Positions 48,295 to 58,014 of a DNA stretch of 64,000 nucleotides are shown piece after piece. Numbering within the stretch: position 1 is the first letter of the stretch; every line of letters begins with the position of its first letter. The translations under genes and the position numbers were made by a program. A model generated the notes under the pieces. That model had not been told where the DNA came from. It worked only from the letters and a program-made list of their open reading frames with translations, and did not search any database. Origin of the DNA: an uncultured Clostridium sp. Its GTDB lineage: Bacteria; Bacillota; Clostridia; UBA1212; UBA1255. The DNA lies in the NCBI GenBank assembly GCA_900543695.1, contig UQSG01000004.1, positions 1 through 64,000 on the forward strand. Direction: 5' to 3'.

Positions 48295-49653
48295 TTAATT
48301 CCTGAGACTGAACAGGGGCGCCGGGATTCTTCCGCCGCGCTGAATAAAGGCGCTGCAGTCGTATTGCCGGACCGGCATTACGGGACCGCTGCCCAGCAGA
48401 CCGCCGAACTCCACAATGTCTCCCGGCACCTTCCCCGGCGCAGGTATGATCCGGACGGCCGTCGTCTTATTGTTCACCATGCCGATCGCCGTTTCATCCG
48501 CAATGATTGCGGAAATCGTAGCGGCGTCCGTACTTCCCGGAACGACAATCATGTCCAGTCCAACGGAGCACACGCACGTCATTGCCTCCAGCTTTTCAAT
48601 GCAGAGCGCGCCGCTAAGCACGTTGTCGATCATGCCCTCGTCCTCGCTGACCGGAATAAACGCGCCGCTGAGGCCGCCTACGTGCGAGGACGCCATGATA
48701 CCGCCCTTTTTGACGGCATCGTTCAAAAGGGCAAGCGCGGCTGTCGTTCCCGGGCCGCCGCAATGCTCCAGTCCCATGCTTTCCAAAATTCTGGCAACAC
48801 TGTCGCCGATTGCCGGGGTAGGTGCAAGCGAAAGATCGACGATGCCAAAGGGAACCTGCAGACGCTCGCTCGCTTCCTTTGCCACGAGCTGTCCCATGCG
48901 GGTAATTTTAAAGGCCGTCTTTTTGACTGTTTCGGCAAGCACCGTAAAATCCTGTCCGCGGACGGTATCCACCGCGCATTTTACAACGCCCGGTCCGCTT
49001 ACGCCTACATTGATCACGCATTCCGGCTCTCCGACGCCGTGGAATGCGCCGGCCATAAACGGGTTATCCTCCGGCGCATTGGCAAACACCACGAGACGCG
49101 CGCAGTCCGAGCCTCCGGAAGAGGCGGAAAGCTCCGCCGCCTTTTTTATCAGAATACCAAGGTCGCGTACCGCGTCCATGTTGATGCCGGCTTTTGTTGT
49201 CGCCACATTGACGCTGCAGCAGACTTTAGTCGTGGCATGAAGCGCATCCGGAATGGACTCCACAAGCGCGCGCTCGCTTTGCGTGTAACCCTTATGAACG
49301 AGCGCCGAGTAACCGCCTATAAAATTTACACCCACAGCGTCCGCGGCTTTTTCCAGCGTTTCTGCAATCCGGACGCAGCCCTCTGCATCCGTGTTCGACA
49401 GCAGGCTGATCGGCGTTACGGAAATCCTTTTATTTACGATCGGAATTCCATATTCCGCCTCAATCTCGCATGCCGTTTTTACAAGCGAGCCAGCCTTTTC
49501 TGTAATTTTGTCATAAATTTTGCAGCATTTGGTTCCGAGGTCGTCAGAGGCGCAGTCGAGCAGATTGATGCCCATCGTAACGGTTCGGATATCCAGATGC
49601 TCTTTTAAAATCATTCTGATGGTCTGCGTAATTTCATCTGCAGGTATGAACAT
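48295..49653 (-). CDS. PFL-like protein (UPF0210/DUF711 family)
   Basis: 452 aa. These proteins share a fold with pyruvate formate-lyase but lack the glycyl-radical machinery; their role is unknown. Recognisable blocks are TVTMGINLLDC, SVNVATTKAGINMDAV, NVGVSGPGVV, DLSLAPTPAIGDSVARIL, GGLSGAFIPVSED and VPGSTDAATISAIIADE. Length is standard. It follows the ACT-domain gene after 12 nt, a pairing conserved in many Firmicutes, which suggests that the ACT protein regulates it. Confidence 0.9.
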   Translation of the reverse strand: MFIPADEITQTIRMILKEHLDIRTVTMGINLLDCASDDLGTKCCKIYDKITEKAGSLVKTACEIEAEYGIPIVNKRISVTPISLLSNTDAEGCVRIAETLEKAADAVGVNFIGGYSALVHKGYTQSERALVESIPDALHATTKVCCSVNVATTKAGINMDAVRDLGILIKKAAELSASSGGSDCARLVVFANAPEDNPFMAGAFHGVGEPECVINVGVSGPGVVKCAVDTVRGQDFTVLAETVKKTAFKITRMGQLVAKEASERLQVPFGIVDLSLAPTPAIGDSVARILESMGLEHCGGPGTTAALALLNDAVKKGGIMASSHVGGLSGAFIPVSEDEGMIDNVLSGALCIEKLEAMTCVCSVGLDMIVVPGSTDAATISAIIADETAIGMVNNKTTAVRIIPAPGKVPGDIVEFGGLLGSGPVMPVRQYDCSAFIQRGGRIPAPLFSLRN

Positions 49654-49665
49654 CCTTCCACCGCC

Positions 49666-49938
49666 TTATATTTTATGCATGGAGTTGAAAATGTCCACGT
49701 GCTGAAGCTGCATCTGGAGACCGAGCTCCGCTCCGATTTCTTTTATTTTCCCCGCGATTTCGCTGAAGCCCTCGCTGGCCGCCGAAACATCGACAAGCAT
49801 GACCATTGTGAAAATATCGTCCATGATGGTCTGACTGATGTCAAGTATGTTTACGTTTACTTTTGCCAGATATCCCGTTACGGCCGCTATGATGCCGACT
49901 TTATCGCATCCGATGACCGTCAGTACCGCTTTTGTCAT
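49666..49938 (-). CDS. ACT-domain protein (UPF0237 family)
   Basis: 90 aa, a single ACT domain: KAVLTVIGCDKVGIIAAVTGYLA, then VNILDISQTIMDDIFTMVMLVD. ACT domains bind small ligands, often amino acids, and work as regulators. It sits directly upstream of the PFL-like gene. Confidence 0.92.
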   Translation of the reverse strand: MTKAVLTVIGCDKVGIIAAVTGYLAKVNVNILDISQTIMDDIFTMVMLVDVSAASEGFSEIAGKIKEIGAELGLQMQLQHVDIFNSMHKI

Positions 49939-49959
49939 ATTGCCCTCACCCTTTCGGAT

Positions 49960-50862
49960 TTATTTTGTAAAGCCTTTAAAGGTATATCCCTGCGACAGTC
50001 CCCAGTCGACATATCCCGTTACCTGATCGATCAGATCGTCCGTAATATTACTCGACTGGAATACAACGCCGTTGTACGTCTGCGGCTGGGAGCCGGCGTT
50101 CGTTACAAAATTGCACAGCTTAAAAGTAACGGTATATCCCATCAGATTGGCAAGCTTCATATTGCGCTCGGAGACCTGGTCAGGCGCGTAAAAATACATT
50201 CTCTCGTCGGTGCCGAAGATGGACTGATATTTTGTTTCCATCGCCCACAGGGAATCGTACAAAGCGTTTGAGGACGCGGAAAGCTGATCAATTGATTTGT
50301 CGCCTCTTGTGCCGATCGTATGGCCTTCGTCATGCATTCTTTTGATGAGCTCAAGGTTCTGATCGTCGTTCAGATACATGCTGGATAGGAAAAACGTAAA
50401 TTTCACATTTTTCTCTTTTGCCAGATCAAGAAGCTCCGTTACTCTGTCATTTGTTTCAGAATAATGCAGGAGGAAGGACATATAGATATCCTGCGAGTCC
50501 GTTCCGGGATTGGACAGGATATATGTACTCTGATCCATGACCGACTTCGTCGTTTCATCCGTAAATACATAGTCCGTAAAGGATACGTCGAGAGCCAGCT
50601 CTGCGGTTTGCAGGCCGTCGACCTGGGTAAAGTCAACCACCGGCTTCGTTATTGTCGAATCCGGAGCAGGCGTCGTGACAGGCGCCTCAGGCGTTTCCTG
50701 CGCCGGCTCCGGAGTAGCGGTTTCCGTCCCCGGAGAAGTAATTCGAAGCGTCGCATCCGGATCCGGAGGATCATTTTCCCGATCGCTGCACGCTCCAATC
50801 CATATGAACAGGCTGACTGCGATAAATAATATAATTAAAGTTATGATTTGGCTTTTTCTCAT
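49960..50862 (-). CDS. NodB-fold lipoprotein lacking catalytic residues
   Basis: 300 aa. The N-terminus is a lipoprotein signal with lipobox IGAC; a Pro/Thr/Glu-rich linker follows (residues about 30-75). The C-terminal ~190 residues follow polysaccharide deacetylases: the MSFLLHY segment occupies the place of the usual T-F-D-D-G metal/base motif, and VKFTFFLSSMYL...LIKRMHDEGHTIG matches, but the following H-x3-H zinc pair is replaced by TRGDKS. Both catalytic motifs are therefore absent. It is likely a non-enzymatic wall- or sugar-binding protein. ATG at 50862 has GCGGGG upstream. Confidence 0.7.
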   Translation of the reverse strand: MRKSQIITLIILFIAVSLFIWIGACSDRENDPPDPDATLRITSPGTETATPEPAQETPEAPVTTPAPDSTITKPVVDFTQVDGLQTAELALDVSFTDYVFTDETTKSVMDQSTYILSNPGTDSQDIYMSFLLHYSETNDRVTELLDLAKEKNVKFTFFLSSMYLNDDQNLELIKRMHDEGHTIGTRGDKSIDQLSASSNALYDSLWAMETKYQSIFGTDERMYFYAPDQVSERNMKLANLMGYTVTFKLCNFVTNAGSQPQTYNGVVFQSSNITDDLIDQVTGYVDWGLSQGYTFKGFTK

Positions 50863-51060
50863 TTGTTTTACACCCCGCTGTATCTGTTTAAAATACCGTA
50901 ATCCCAACGCTCCGAATGATACCCGTTTCCCGCGGGTGAACTTGTCTTCCGTTAATCTATTTATATGCAGGATTTCGCTTGTTTAATCGCTGGAAATAAC
51001 AGGTATATCTTACCAAATCATACAGTTTTTTGCAAGCGAGACATTGGTTCCCGCAGGAAG

Positions 51061-51264
51061 CTATTTTGTCCACAGCAATCCGGGCAAAGGGACGCCAAGC
51101 GCTCCAAGGAGCAGCGGGATCAGGATCAGCGCGGAGGACAGCCACAGGACACGGAAATGATACGCTTTTGCAGCAGCCGGAAGCTGCCGGAAGCTCCGGT
51201 AGGTTTGTAAAGTAAAATATTCCAAAACGGCAACGCCGGCAGCCGCAAGAATGCTCAGCCACAT
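51061..51264 (-). CDS. Small two-helix membrane protein at the end of the ger operon
   Basis: 67 aa with two hydrophobic helices (LSILAAAGVAVLEYFTLQTY and FRVLWLSSALILIPLLLGAL). The start lies 10 nt inside the end of gerAB, so it is translated with the germinant-receptor genes. I cannot assign a family by sequence. Position and size recall the small D-type subunits that accompany some GerA-type receptors, an inference that needs comparison. Confidence 0.55.
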   Translation of the reverse strand: MWLSILAAAGVAVLEYFTLQTYRSFRQLPAAAKAYHFRVLWLSSALILIPLLLGALGVPLPGLLWTK

Positions 51265-52352
51265 TTTACACTGCTCCTTTTATTCTGCACTGTATTTTTG
51301 ACTCTGGAAACTGCAAGCGTAAGAGCCGGCAGTCCGACCTGTACGGCAAGCAGGACATATGGAATCCGGTGGAGGGCTAAATTCATCAAAGAAACATTCG
51401 AGCTGCAGAGCTGCTGGGTACACAGCAGCATAAGACCTGTGGTAAATGCGGTAAAAACAATATTTTTCCGGCAGCCGAAAATCCGTGCAAGGGCTTTTGT
51501 TATGCAATAGAAAATAACGGCGCTTTTAAAGAACAATATAAAAATCAGCAGGACGCCGTACAGGCTTTCAATATGCGACAGCACATTAAAATTGATCAGC
51601 CGGACCACCTCATAGGAAGGGTAATAAAAAGCAGTCAGCAGCGGTCCCAGCACCAGCGTATCGCGCAGAACCAGAATAATAATAAACGGCGCGCCGATCA
51701 GGATCCCAAGTACGAACTGCTTCCAGAGATTTTTCTGTTCGCGCGCTTCTTTAAAATCCGGCACCAAAAACAATAAGACCACGAGCTCGCTGAACGGCAT
51801 TAAAGTGCAGTAAAGAACCGATCTGCCGTATTCCGAGGCAGAGTGTCCGCCAAGCGGAAGCAGATGCTTGAACTCGATCATTGGCAGCAGCAAAAGAAAA
51901 AGCAGCACAGTAAACACATACATTAAAATACACATAAATGTGCTGACCGATGCAAAATATCGCGTACCGGCATTCGACGCCCATGCACAGGCAAGTACAA
52001 ATACTGTGAGAATAGGAATCCAGTCCGTTTCCATCAGAAGGTCTCCCGCGACAAACTGGCTTGTTTCCCGCATTGTCATGGAACAGGAGACGATAAAGGT
52101 ATAGAGATAGAAAAACGAGAGGATTTTACCGGGGATTCTGCCGAAAACGGCTTCGTTTATTTGAACGAGGCAGCAGGAGGGATAGGAATCGCCAAGAGCG
52201 CCGTATAAATAAGCAACGAGCATCCCCAGAAGGATTCCGGCCAGCAGGCAAAGCCACGCCTCGTTTCCTGCCATATGATAATAATACATGGTATAAAAGG
52301 ATGACCCCTGTATAAAGCATGCAATGATAAAAATGAATTGTTTCCTAGTCAT
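51255..52352 (-). CDS. gerAB: Spore germinant receptor B subunit (GerAB-type permease)
   Basis: 365 aa, about ten membrane helices of the amino-acid/polyamine transporter fold. It starts MTRKQFIFIIACFIQGSSF and shows the family's YPSCCLVQINEAVFGRIPGKILSFFYLYTF region and later FNVLSHIESLYG. The B subunit is the part that recognises the germinant. The ATG at 52352 lies 8 nt inside the end of gerAC; the open frame further upstream overlaps gerAC and is not used. Confidence 0.92.
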   Translation of the reverse strand: MTRKQFIFIIACFIQGSSFYTMYYYHMAGNEAWLCLLAGILLGMLVAYLYGALGDSYPSCCLVQINEAVFGRIPGKILSFFYLYTFIVSCSMTMRETSQFVAGDLLMETDWIPILTVFVLACAWASNAGTRYFASVSTFMCILMYVFTVLLFLLLLPMIEFKHLLPLGGHSASEYGRSVLYCTLMPFSELVVLLFLVPDFKEAREQKNLWKQFVLGILIGAPFIIILVLRDTLVLGPLLTAFYYPSYEVVRLINFNVLSHIESLYGVLLIFILFFKSAVIFYCITKALARIFGCRKNIVFTAFTTGLMLLCTQQLCSSNVSLMNLALHRIPYVLLAVQVGLPALTLAVSRVKNTVQNKRSSVKCG

Positions 52353-53571
52353 ACGCTTCCCTGCCATTTTCATCAGCCGGTTCCAGCAGAGAACCGGTAC
52401 GAATAATATCCGCATCAATCCGGCACGTAAGCTCCGCGGCCGGATAAAGCGATTCAAAGTGGTTTGCAATCGTTTTCCATGTCTGAGGGCGGTAACGGTA
52501 AAATGCCTCGCCGATCCCCAGTACGTCTGCACCGTTTAATTGCATTTCGCGAAAGGCGGAGCGGATTTCCGCTTCTATTTCCCCGGCGCAGGTCTTTTCC
52601 AGCGCGTCCATCACGGATGCGTCCACCGTCCGGCTTCCCTGCAGCTCTCCAAGGCTTCCCGTCATTTTTATATCTGCTTTCACTTTGATCCTTCCGTCGC
52701 TGTATTCGACCTGATAATTACCTGATCCGTCTAAAATTTCTATGGCTACTTCAACTCCTTCATAGTTGACAGTAATCACGCCGCGCTGCACTTCTCCGAG
52801 CATCCACAGCGCGCCGCGCGTCTGTCTTTCGTCAAGCTCCGCGACCATTTTGTCTTCCTTAAATACAGCGCTTTTCGCAACATACAGATAAGGTGACTGC
52901 GTTTCCGTGTCTTCCGGCGCAGCGACACGCACCATTGGAACAAGCGAGGCCTTATAGGGCGTCTTGTAATCTCTGAAAAAAGAAAACAGCGTACAGCGCG
53001 GCGCATGGGAATCGTCCTGCTGGCGCGCAATCAGTTTGTTCAGATCCTGGGCGGGGAAAGATTCCAGATGCGACTCAACGTTCAGGATTTCACTTGCCGT
53101 TCCTTCTGAGACGATCAGACTGACGTCGTAGCGCGTTTCATGATCTCGAAAAAAGTAATCTAAATATTTTGCGATTCCGTCCTCCGCAAGCTCTCTGCCG
53201 ATAACCAGAATCTGGTTCTGTGCGACGTAAAGGCGCCGGTTGGTAATATGCACCGCAGAACGCAGGGCCTCGAGCAGGTCTGTGCCCGTGACCTGTACGT
53301 TCCAATACGGCTTGCTCAGGTCGCCTTCCGATGCGGAGCCGCCTCCCTCCGATTGGCTGCTGTTTTGGCTGATAGCGATATTGCGCACTACCTGCGCTGT
53401 CAGCAGAAGGCGTTCTGATTCCGGCCCGCTCTTTTCATCCATTTTGTCCATTGCAATCCCCATTACGACTGCCAGCGCCTCCAGCTCGCGTTTTGTGCCG
53501 CTGCGAACGCAGCCGTTCAGGAAGATCATAAGACAAAGCAGGCAGGAGAAAACACATGCGCGTTTTTTCAT
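52345..53571 (-). CDS. gerAC: Spore germinant receptor C subunit (Ger(x)C lipoprotein)
   Basis: 408 aa. Lipoprotein signal MKKRACVFSCLLCLMIFLNGC with lipobox LNGC. It continues with the family N-terminus RELEALAVVMGIAMDK, the central VTGTDLLEALRSAVHITNRRLYVAQNQILVIGRELAEDG in parts, and ends in the domain III region. It lies between gerAA (5 nt upstream) and gerAB. The C subunit sits on the outer face of the spore's inner membrane. Confidence 0.93.
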   Translation of the reverse strand: MKKRACVFSCLLCLMIFLNGCVRSGTKRELEALAVVMGIAMDKMDEKSGPESERLLLTAQVVRNIAISQNSSQSEGGGSASEGDLSKPYWNVQVTGTDLLEALRSAVHITNRRLYVAQNQILVIGRELAEDGIAKYLDYFFRDHETRYDVSLIVSEGTASEILNVESHLESFPAQDLNKLIARQQDDSHAPRCTLFSFFRDYKTPYKASLVPMVRVAAPEDTETQSPYLYVAKSAVFKEDKMVAELDERQTRGALWMLGEVQRGVITVNYEGVEVAIEILDGSGNYQVEYSDGRIKVKADIKMTGSLGELQGSRTVDASVMDALEKTCAGEIEAEIRSAFREMQLNGADVLGIGEAFYRYRPQTWKTIANHFESLYPAAELTCRIDADIIRTGSLLEPADENGREAYD

Positions 53572-53576
53572 GCGTA

Positions 53577-55163
53577 TCAGCCTCCGTTATGATTGTCAGG
53601 AGGGATCGGCGTGTCTTCCCTCGTTCGATCGTCCGGCGACAGCTCCGCAGGCCGTTTCCGCATAATCCACAGCGGGGCACGAAGAAAGGTATCCTTGAGG
53701 TCCTCCGGGCGGCAGGGGAAAAAGGGAGAAAAATAGCTGTAGCCAAATGAGTAAATTCCGGTTACATGGATTGTCAGGCATATTATTCCGATGCTGATCC
53801 CGTATCCGCCGAGCAGACCGCCCAGGAATAAAAAAATCCATCGCAGCATGGTAACCTCATTGCTCAGCATGGGTACGACAAAGCTGGATACTGCCGTAAA
53901 AGCGATGATGATAACGACCGGGGCGCCGATAATTCCGGCCTGAATCGCTGCCTCTCCCATAACCAGTCCTCCGACGATACTGATCGTTTGCCCTACATTT
54001 TTCGGCATATGAATGCCCGCTTCTTTCAAAAGCTCAAAGATAAGCAGAAAAAGCGCAGTTTCCGTAAAAGAGTTGAACGGTACCCCTTCGCTTGAGGCTG
54101 ACATGCTGAAAAGAAGGGAGGCCGGAATCAATTCCTGATGATAACTCGTCAGGGCTACGTAAAGCCCAGGTACAAGAATGCTTAAAAAGAATGCCAGATA
54201 GCGGAAAATCCGCACAATGCTTGCATATGTCGATCTCGCATAGTAATCCTCCGGATTCTGAAAGGCTTCTATAAAAAAATACGGCGCAGTCAGCGCAAAG
54301 GGAGAGCCGTCGATCAGAATTCCTACCCGTCCCTCCAAAAGCTTTCCGGCCAGCACATCAGGGCGCTCGGTCAGTCCCATCGTCGCAAAAATGGAGAATG
54401 GTCTGTCTTCAATATATTCTTCGATATATCCGGATTCCAGTATCATATCCACATTAATATAACCGATTCTGCGTTTGATCTCAGCGATAAGCTTCGGATC
54501 TGCAAGTCCGTCAATATAAGTAATGCAGAGATTCGTGTTTGTTTTTCTGCCGACTACCATGCTTTCAAATGTAAGCCTGCTGTTTTTCACTCGCCGCCGC
54601 AGCAGACTCGTGTTCGTGCGAAGATTTTCATTGAAGCTCTCGCGCGGTCCGCGCATGGAAATGTCATAAGAGGGCTGTTCCACGCCGCGTTTTTCGAAGC
54701 CCTTGCTGCTGATTATGGTACATTCTGTACAGCCCTCTACGAACATGGCGCAGTCGCCGTTTAAAATACCGGAAATGGCCGTGTCCAAATCTGCCGCCGT
54801 CTCGATTTCTCCCACGGAAAGCAGGACGTCATTGATTCTTTCGACTTTGCTTTTGCGCCCCGTGCTTGCCGGCGTAAAATTCCGCAGGCCATGCATCAGC
54901 GGCTTAATGATGCTGTCGTTGATCACGGCCGAATCCGTCAGCCCATCCATGAAGGCAAGGAGCGCTTTTTCATTTTTACCTCCGGGCCCTTTGAAAGTAA
55001 AAATACGCGTTTTAAAATCTGAGCTGTTCAAAAAACGGCCTTTTAAAAAGCTTTCATTCTCGGCCGCCGTCAAAAAAACGCCGACGGGCGCCCGCGCGGC
55101 GTCCGCCCCTCTGCCCGTGCTGCTTTTATCTTTTATTCGATTAAATATATAGTTTAAAATCAT
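53577..55163 (-). CDS. gerAA: Spore germinant receptor A subunit (GerAA-type)
   Basis: 528 aa. Cytoplasmic N-terminal domain (about 1-290) with the family motifs GDCAMFVEG, RGPRESFNENLRTNTSLLRRR and GLADPKLIAEIKRRIGYINVD, then membrane helices (SIVRIFRYLAFFLSILVPGLYVAL in part) with PEDYYARS, and a disordered C-terminal tail. The ATG at 55163 has GGGG upstream; a GTG six codons earlier is possible. First gene of the operon, as usual; sigma-G expression is expected but no promoter was assigned by eye. Confidence 0.94.
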   Translation of the reverse strand: MILNYIFNRIKDKSSTGRGADAARAPVGVFLTAAENESFLKGRFLNSSDFKTRIFTFKGPGGKNEKALLAFMDGLTDSAVINDSIIKPLMHGLRNFTPASTGRKSKVERINDVLLSVGEIETAADLDTAISGILNGDCAMFVEGCTECTIISSKGFEKRGVEQPSYDISMRGPRESFNENLRTNTSLLRRRVKNSRLTFESMVVGRKTNTNLCITYIDGLADPKLIAEIKRRIGYINVDMILESGYIEEYIEDRPFSIFATMGLTERPDVLAGKLLEGRVGILIDGSPFALTAPYFFIEAFQNPEDYYARSTYASIVRIFRYLAFFLSILVPGLYVALTSYHQELIPASLLFSMSASSEGVPFNSFTETALFLLIFELLKEAGIHMPKNVGQTISIVGGLVMGEAAIQAGIIGAPVVIIIAFTAVSSFVVPMLSNEVTMLRWIFLFLGGLLGGYGISIGIICLTIHVTGIYSFGYSYFSPFFPCRPEDLKDTFLRAPLWIMRKRPAELSPDDRTREDTPIPPDNHNGG

Positions 55164-55250
55164 AATATCCCCATCTTTCACGCGTGCTGCAGCGCGTCTT
55201 CCGACGAGGATATTATTCCGAGATTTGTTTGATTTATAACTTAAAAAAAT

Positions 55251-56525
55251 TTATTGACGCACGATGACGTCCTCGCGCTTCGGTCCATTTGTAACGATGG
55301 TAATCGGGAAGCCAAGCTCGCTTTCGATCCATTCCACGTACGCCCTGCAGTTTTCCGGAAGCTCCTTGTAATTGCGAATCCCGCGGATATCGCATTTCCA
55401 GCCGGGGAGCGACTTCAGCACGGGCTTTGCGCGTTCAAGCAGCGGACTGACCGGAAAATCCTTTGTGATTTTTCCGTCGATCTCATAACCGACGCATATT
55501 TTCAGCTCGTCCAGATAGCCGAGCGCATCCAGCACCGTAAGCGCGACCTCCGTACAGCCCTGAACCCGGCAGCCGTAGCGCGTCGCGACCGCGTCGAACC
55601 ATCCCATCCGGCGGGGACGTCCGGTTGTAGCTCCGTACTCTCCTTTATCGCCTCCGCGGCGCCGCAGCTCCTCCGCCTCGTCCCCAAAAATTTCGCTGAC
55701 GAACGGGCCCGCTCCGACTGCGCTCGAATACGCCTTTACCACCGTGGTAACCTTTTCGATTTTCCGCGCCGGAACGCCCGCTCCGACCGCGCCAAAGCCG
55801 GCCAGCGTATGGGAGGACGTTGTAAACGGATAAATTCCGAAATCGGGATCCTTCAGAGAGCCAAGCTGTCCCTCCAGCAGGATATTTTTGCCGTTTTCCG
55901 CGGCATCGTAAACGTAACGGAACGTATCCGCCACATAAGGCGCGATCATTTCTTTATAGGATAGCAGCGTCTCGTACAGCTCCTCCGCATCGAGCTGAGG
56001 CTTGTGGTACAGCTCCTTGAGAAGGATATTTTTCACGGGCAGAATGCTTTCAATTCTCTCTCTGAGCCGTGCGGAATCAAACAGATCGCATACCTGAATT
56101 CCGTTTTTCGCATATTTGTCAGAATAAAACGGCGCAATTCCCGATTTTGTGGAGCCGAACTGTTTTCCCGCCAGACGCTCTTCCTCATATTGATCGAAAA
56201 GCACATGATACGGCATAACGATCTGCGCGCGGTCTGAAACCAGGATCTTAGGATTGATCCCCATGTCCTTCAGCGCGTTCAGTTCATTATAAAACGAGGG
56301 AATATTCAGTGCGACGCCATTCCCGATGATATTTACGATATGCTCATAGCATACGCCGGACGGAAGAAGGTGAAGTGCAAAACGCCCCTTCTCATTAATA
56401 ATGGTATGTCCCGCATTGGCGCCCCCCTGGAAACGAACGACAAGATCCGAATCTGCCGCATACATGTCGGTAATCTTTCCTTTTCCCTCGTCTCCCCAGT
56501 TTGCTCCTACGATAGCTCTAATCAT
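55251..56525 (-). CDS. purA: Adenylosuccinate synthase
   Basis: 424 aa. It joins IMP and aspartate using GTP. The GTP loop GDEGKGK is at 11-17, GGANAGHTI binds phosphate, and SVGAGPFVSEI plus TGRPRRMGWFDAV contain the IMP- and aspartate-side loops. AGGAGG precedes the ATG, 20 nt after purB. It is the last gene of the purC-purF-purB-purA set. Confidence 0.97.
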   Translation of the reverse strand: MIRAIVGANWGDEGKGKITDMYAADSDLVVRFQGGANAGHTIINEKGRFALHLLPSGVCYEHIVNIIGNGVALNIPSFYNELNALKDMGINPKILVSDRAQIVMPYHVLFDQYEEERLAGKQFGSTKSGIAPFYSDKYAKNGIQVCDLFDSARLRERIESILPVKNILLKELYHKPQLDAEELYETLLSYKEMIAPYVADTFRYVYDAAENGKNILLEGQLGSLKDPDFGIYPFTTSSHTLAGFGAVGAGVPARKIEKVTTVVKAYSSAVGAGPFVSEIFGDEAEELRRRGGDKGEYGATTGRPRRMGWFDAVATRYGCRVQGCTEVALTVLDALGYLDELKICVGYEIDGKITKDFPVSPLLERAKPVLKSLPGWKCDIRGIRNYKELPENCRAYVEWIESELGFPITIVTNGPKREDVIVRQ

Positions 56526-56545
56526 AGTTTTACCTCCTAATAGTA

Positions 56546-57985
56546 TCAGACATTAAGCTCTGCCTGCATGCCGAGCCGGTCCTTCCAGCGATCCAGAATC
56601 GCGGTCCGGATGTGCGCGACATATTCTTCCGTCTGTGCTGGCGCGCGGCCTACAAATCTTGAAGCATCCAGGATTTCCTCCGCCAGATCAGGCGTCAGGC
56701 CGAACGATTTGTCAGCCACAAGGCGGTCGATCAGGTCGTTTTCCAGCCCTTCCGTTTTGACGCGGGCCGCCGCCGCCATGGAATGGACTCGGATTTTCTC
56801 ATGAAGCTCCTGACGGTCTCCGCCGCGCTTGACGGCATCCATTAAAATATTTTCCGTTGCCATAAACGGCAGTTCTTTTTTGAGATGCGCCTCGATTACT
56901 TTCGGATAAACCACGAGTCCCCGGGCGATATTCAGATAAATTCCCAGAATGGCGTCCGTTGCGAGAAACGCCTCCGAAACGCTGATTCGTTTATTTGCCG
57001 AATCGTCCAGCGTGCGCTCGAACCACTGCTCGGAAGCCGTCATTGCCGGATTCAGCGCATCGGCGATGACATAGCGGGAAAGAGCGGCGATCCGCTCGCT
57101 CCGCATCGGATTGCGTTTATATGCCATGGCGGAAGAGCCAATCTGATTTTCTTCAAATGGTTCTTCAATTTCCTTTAAATTTTGCAGAAGCCTGATGTCG
57201 TTCGAGAATTTATGGGCGGATTGCGCGATTCCGCTCAGTACGTTCAGAATCTGGCTGTCCAGCTTGCGCGGATAGGTTTGTCCCGTTACAGCAAATACGT
57301 CGGAATATCCCATCTTCTCCGCGACAAGCCGATCCAGCTTTTTTACCTTCTCGCCGTCTCCGTCGAAAAGCTCTAAGAAGCTGGCCTGCGTACCGGTCGT
57401 TCCCTTCGCGCCGCGGAGCTTCTTCTTGGCAAGCTGCTCCTGCAGCGCCTCGTAGTCCATTTCAAGATCCTGCAGCCACAAAGTCGCCCGTTTTCCCACG
57501 GTCGTCAGCTGCGCAGGCTGATAATGCGTGTAGCCAAGCGTCGGAAGCGATTTGTATTGGATCGCAAAGTCCGCAAGCGCGGCCATGACGTTGACAAGCT
57601 TCTCGCGGATCAGCTCCAGCGCCTCATGCATAATGATAACGTCCGCATTGTCGCCTACATAGCAGGAGGTCGCCCCCAGATGGATAATCGGCTTTGCCGC
57701 CGGGCACTGTTCTCCGTATGCATATACGTGCGCCATGACGTCATGACGCACAAGGCGTTCGCGCGCCTCCGCCGCCTCATAATTAATATCGTCCGCCGAC
57801 CTGCGCAGCTCGTCGATCTGCTCCTGCGAGATCGGAAGGCCAAGCTCTCTTTCACTTTCCGCCAGGGCGATCCAGAGCCTTCTCCACGTTCTGAATTTCT
57901 TATCCGGGGAAAACAGGAACTGCATTTCTTTACTGGCATATCTGGAATTCAGCGGCGTTTCATACGTTGATTTGCTGCTCGTCAT
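56546..57985 (-). CDS. purB: Adenylosuccinate lyase
   Basis: 479 aa homotetrameric lyase used twice in purine synthesis (SAICAR and adenylosuccinate cleavage). Superfamily signature GSSAMAYKRNPMRSER with the flexible catalytic serine, the TSCYVGDNADVI region and YTHYQPAQ with the acid/base histidine. Length is of the longer, human-like purB class rather than the ~430-aa Bacillus form. Confidence 0.95.
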   Translation of the reverse strand: MTSSKSTYETPLNSRYASKEMQFLFSPDKKFRTWRRLWIALAESERELGLPISQEQIDELRRSADDINYEAAEARERLVRHDVMAHVYAYGEQCPAAKPIIHLGATSCYVGDNADVIIMHEALELIREKLVNVMAALADFAIQYKSLPTLGYTHYQPAQLTTVGKRATLWLQDLEMDYEALQEQLAKKKLRGAKGTTGTQASFLELFDGDGEKVKKLDRLVAEKMGYSDVFAVTGQTYPRKLDSQILNVLSGIAQSAHKFSNDIRLLQNLKEIEEPFEENQIGSSAMAYKRNPMRSERIAALSRYVIADALNPAMTASEQWFERTLDDSANKRISVSEAFLATDAILGIYLNIARGLVVYPKVIEAHLKKELPFMATENILMDAVKRGGDRQELHEKIRVHSMAAAARVKTEGLENDLIDRLVADKSFGLTPDLAEEILDASRFVGRAPAQTEEYVAHIRTAILDRWKDRLGMQAELNV

Positions 57986-58014
57986 ATTCTCTCTCGTTTC
58001 TCCTTCCGAATCAT

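Noticed and set aside
48364..49608. 414-codon open frame opposite the PFL-like gene
   Set aside because: Arg/His/Cys-rich composition without domains, entirely antisense to a well-supported gene.
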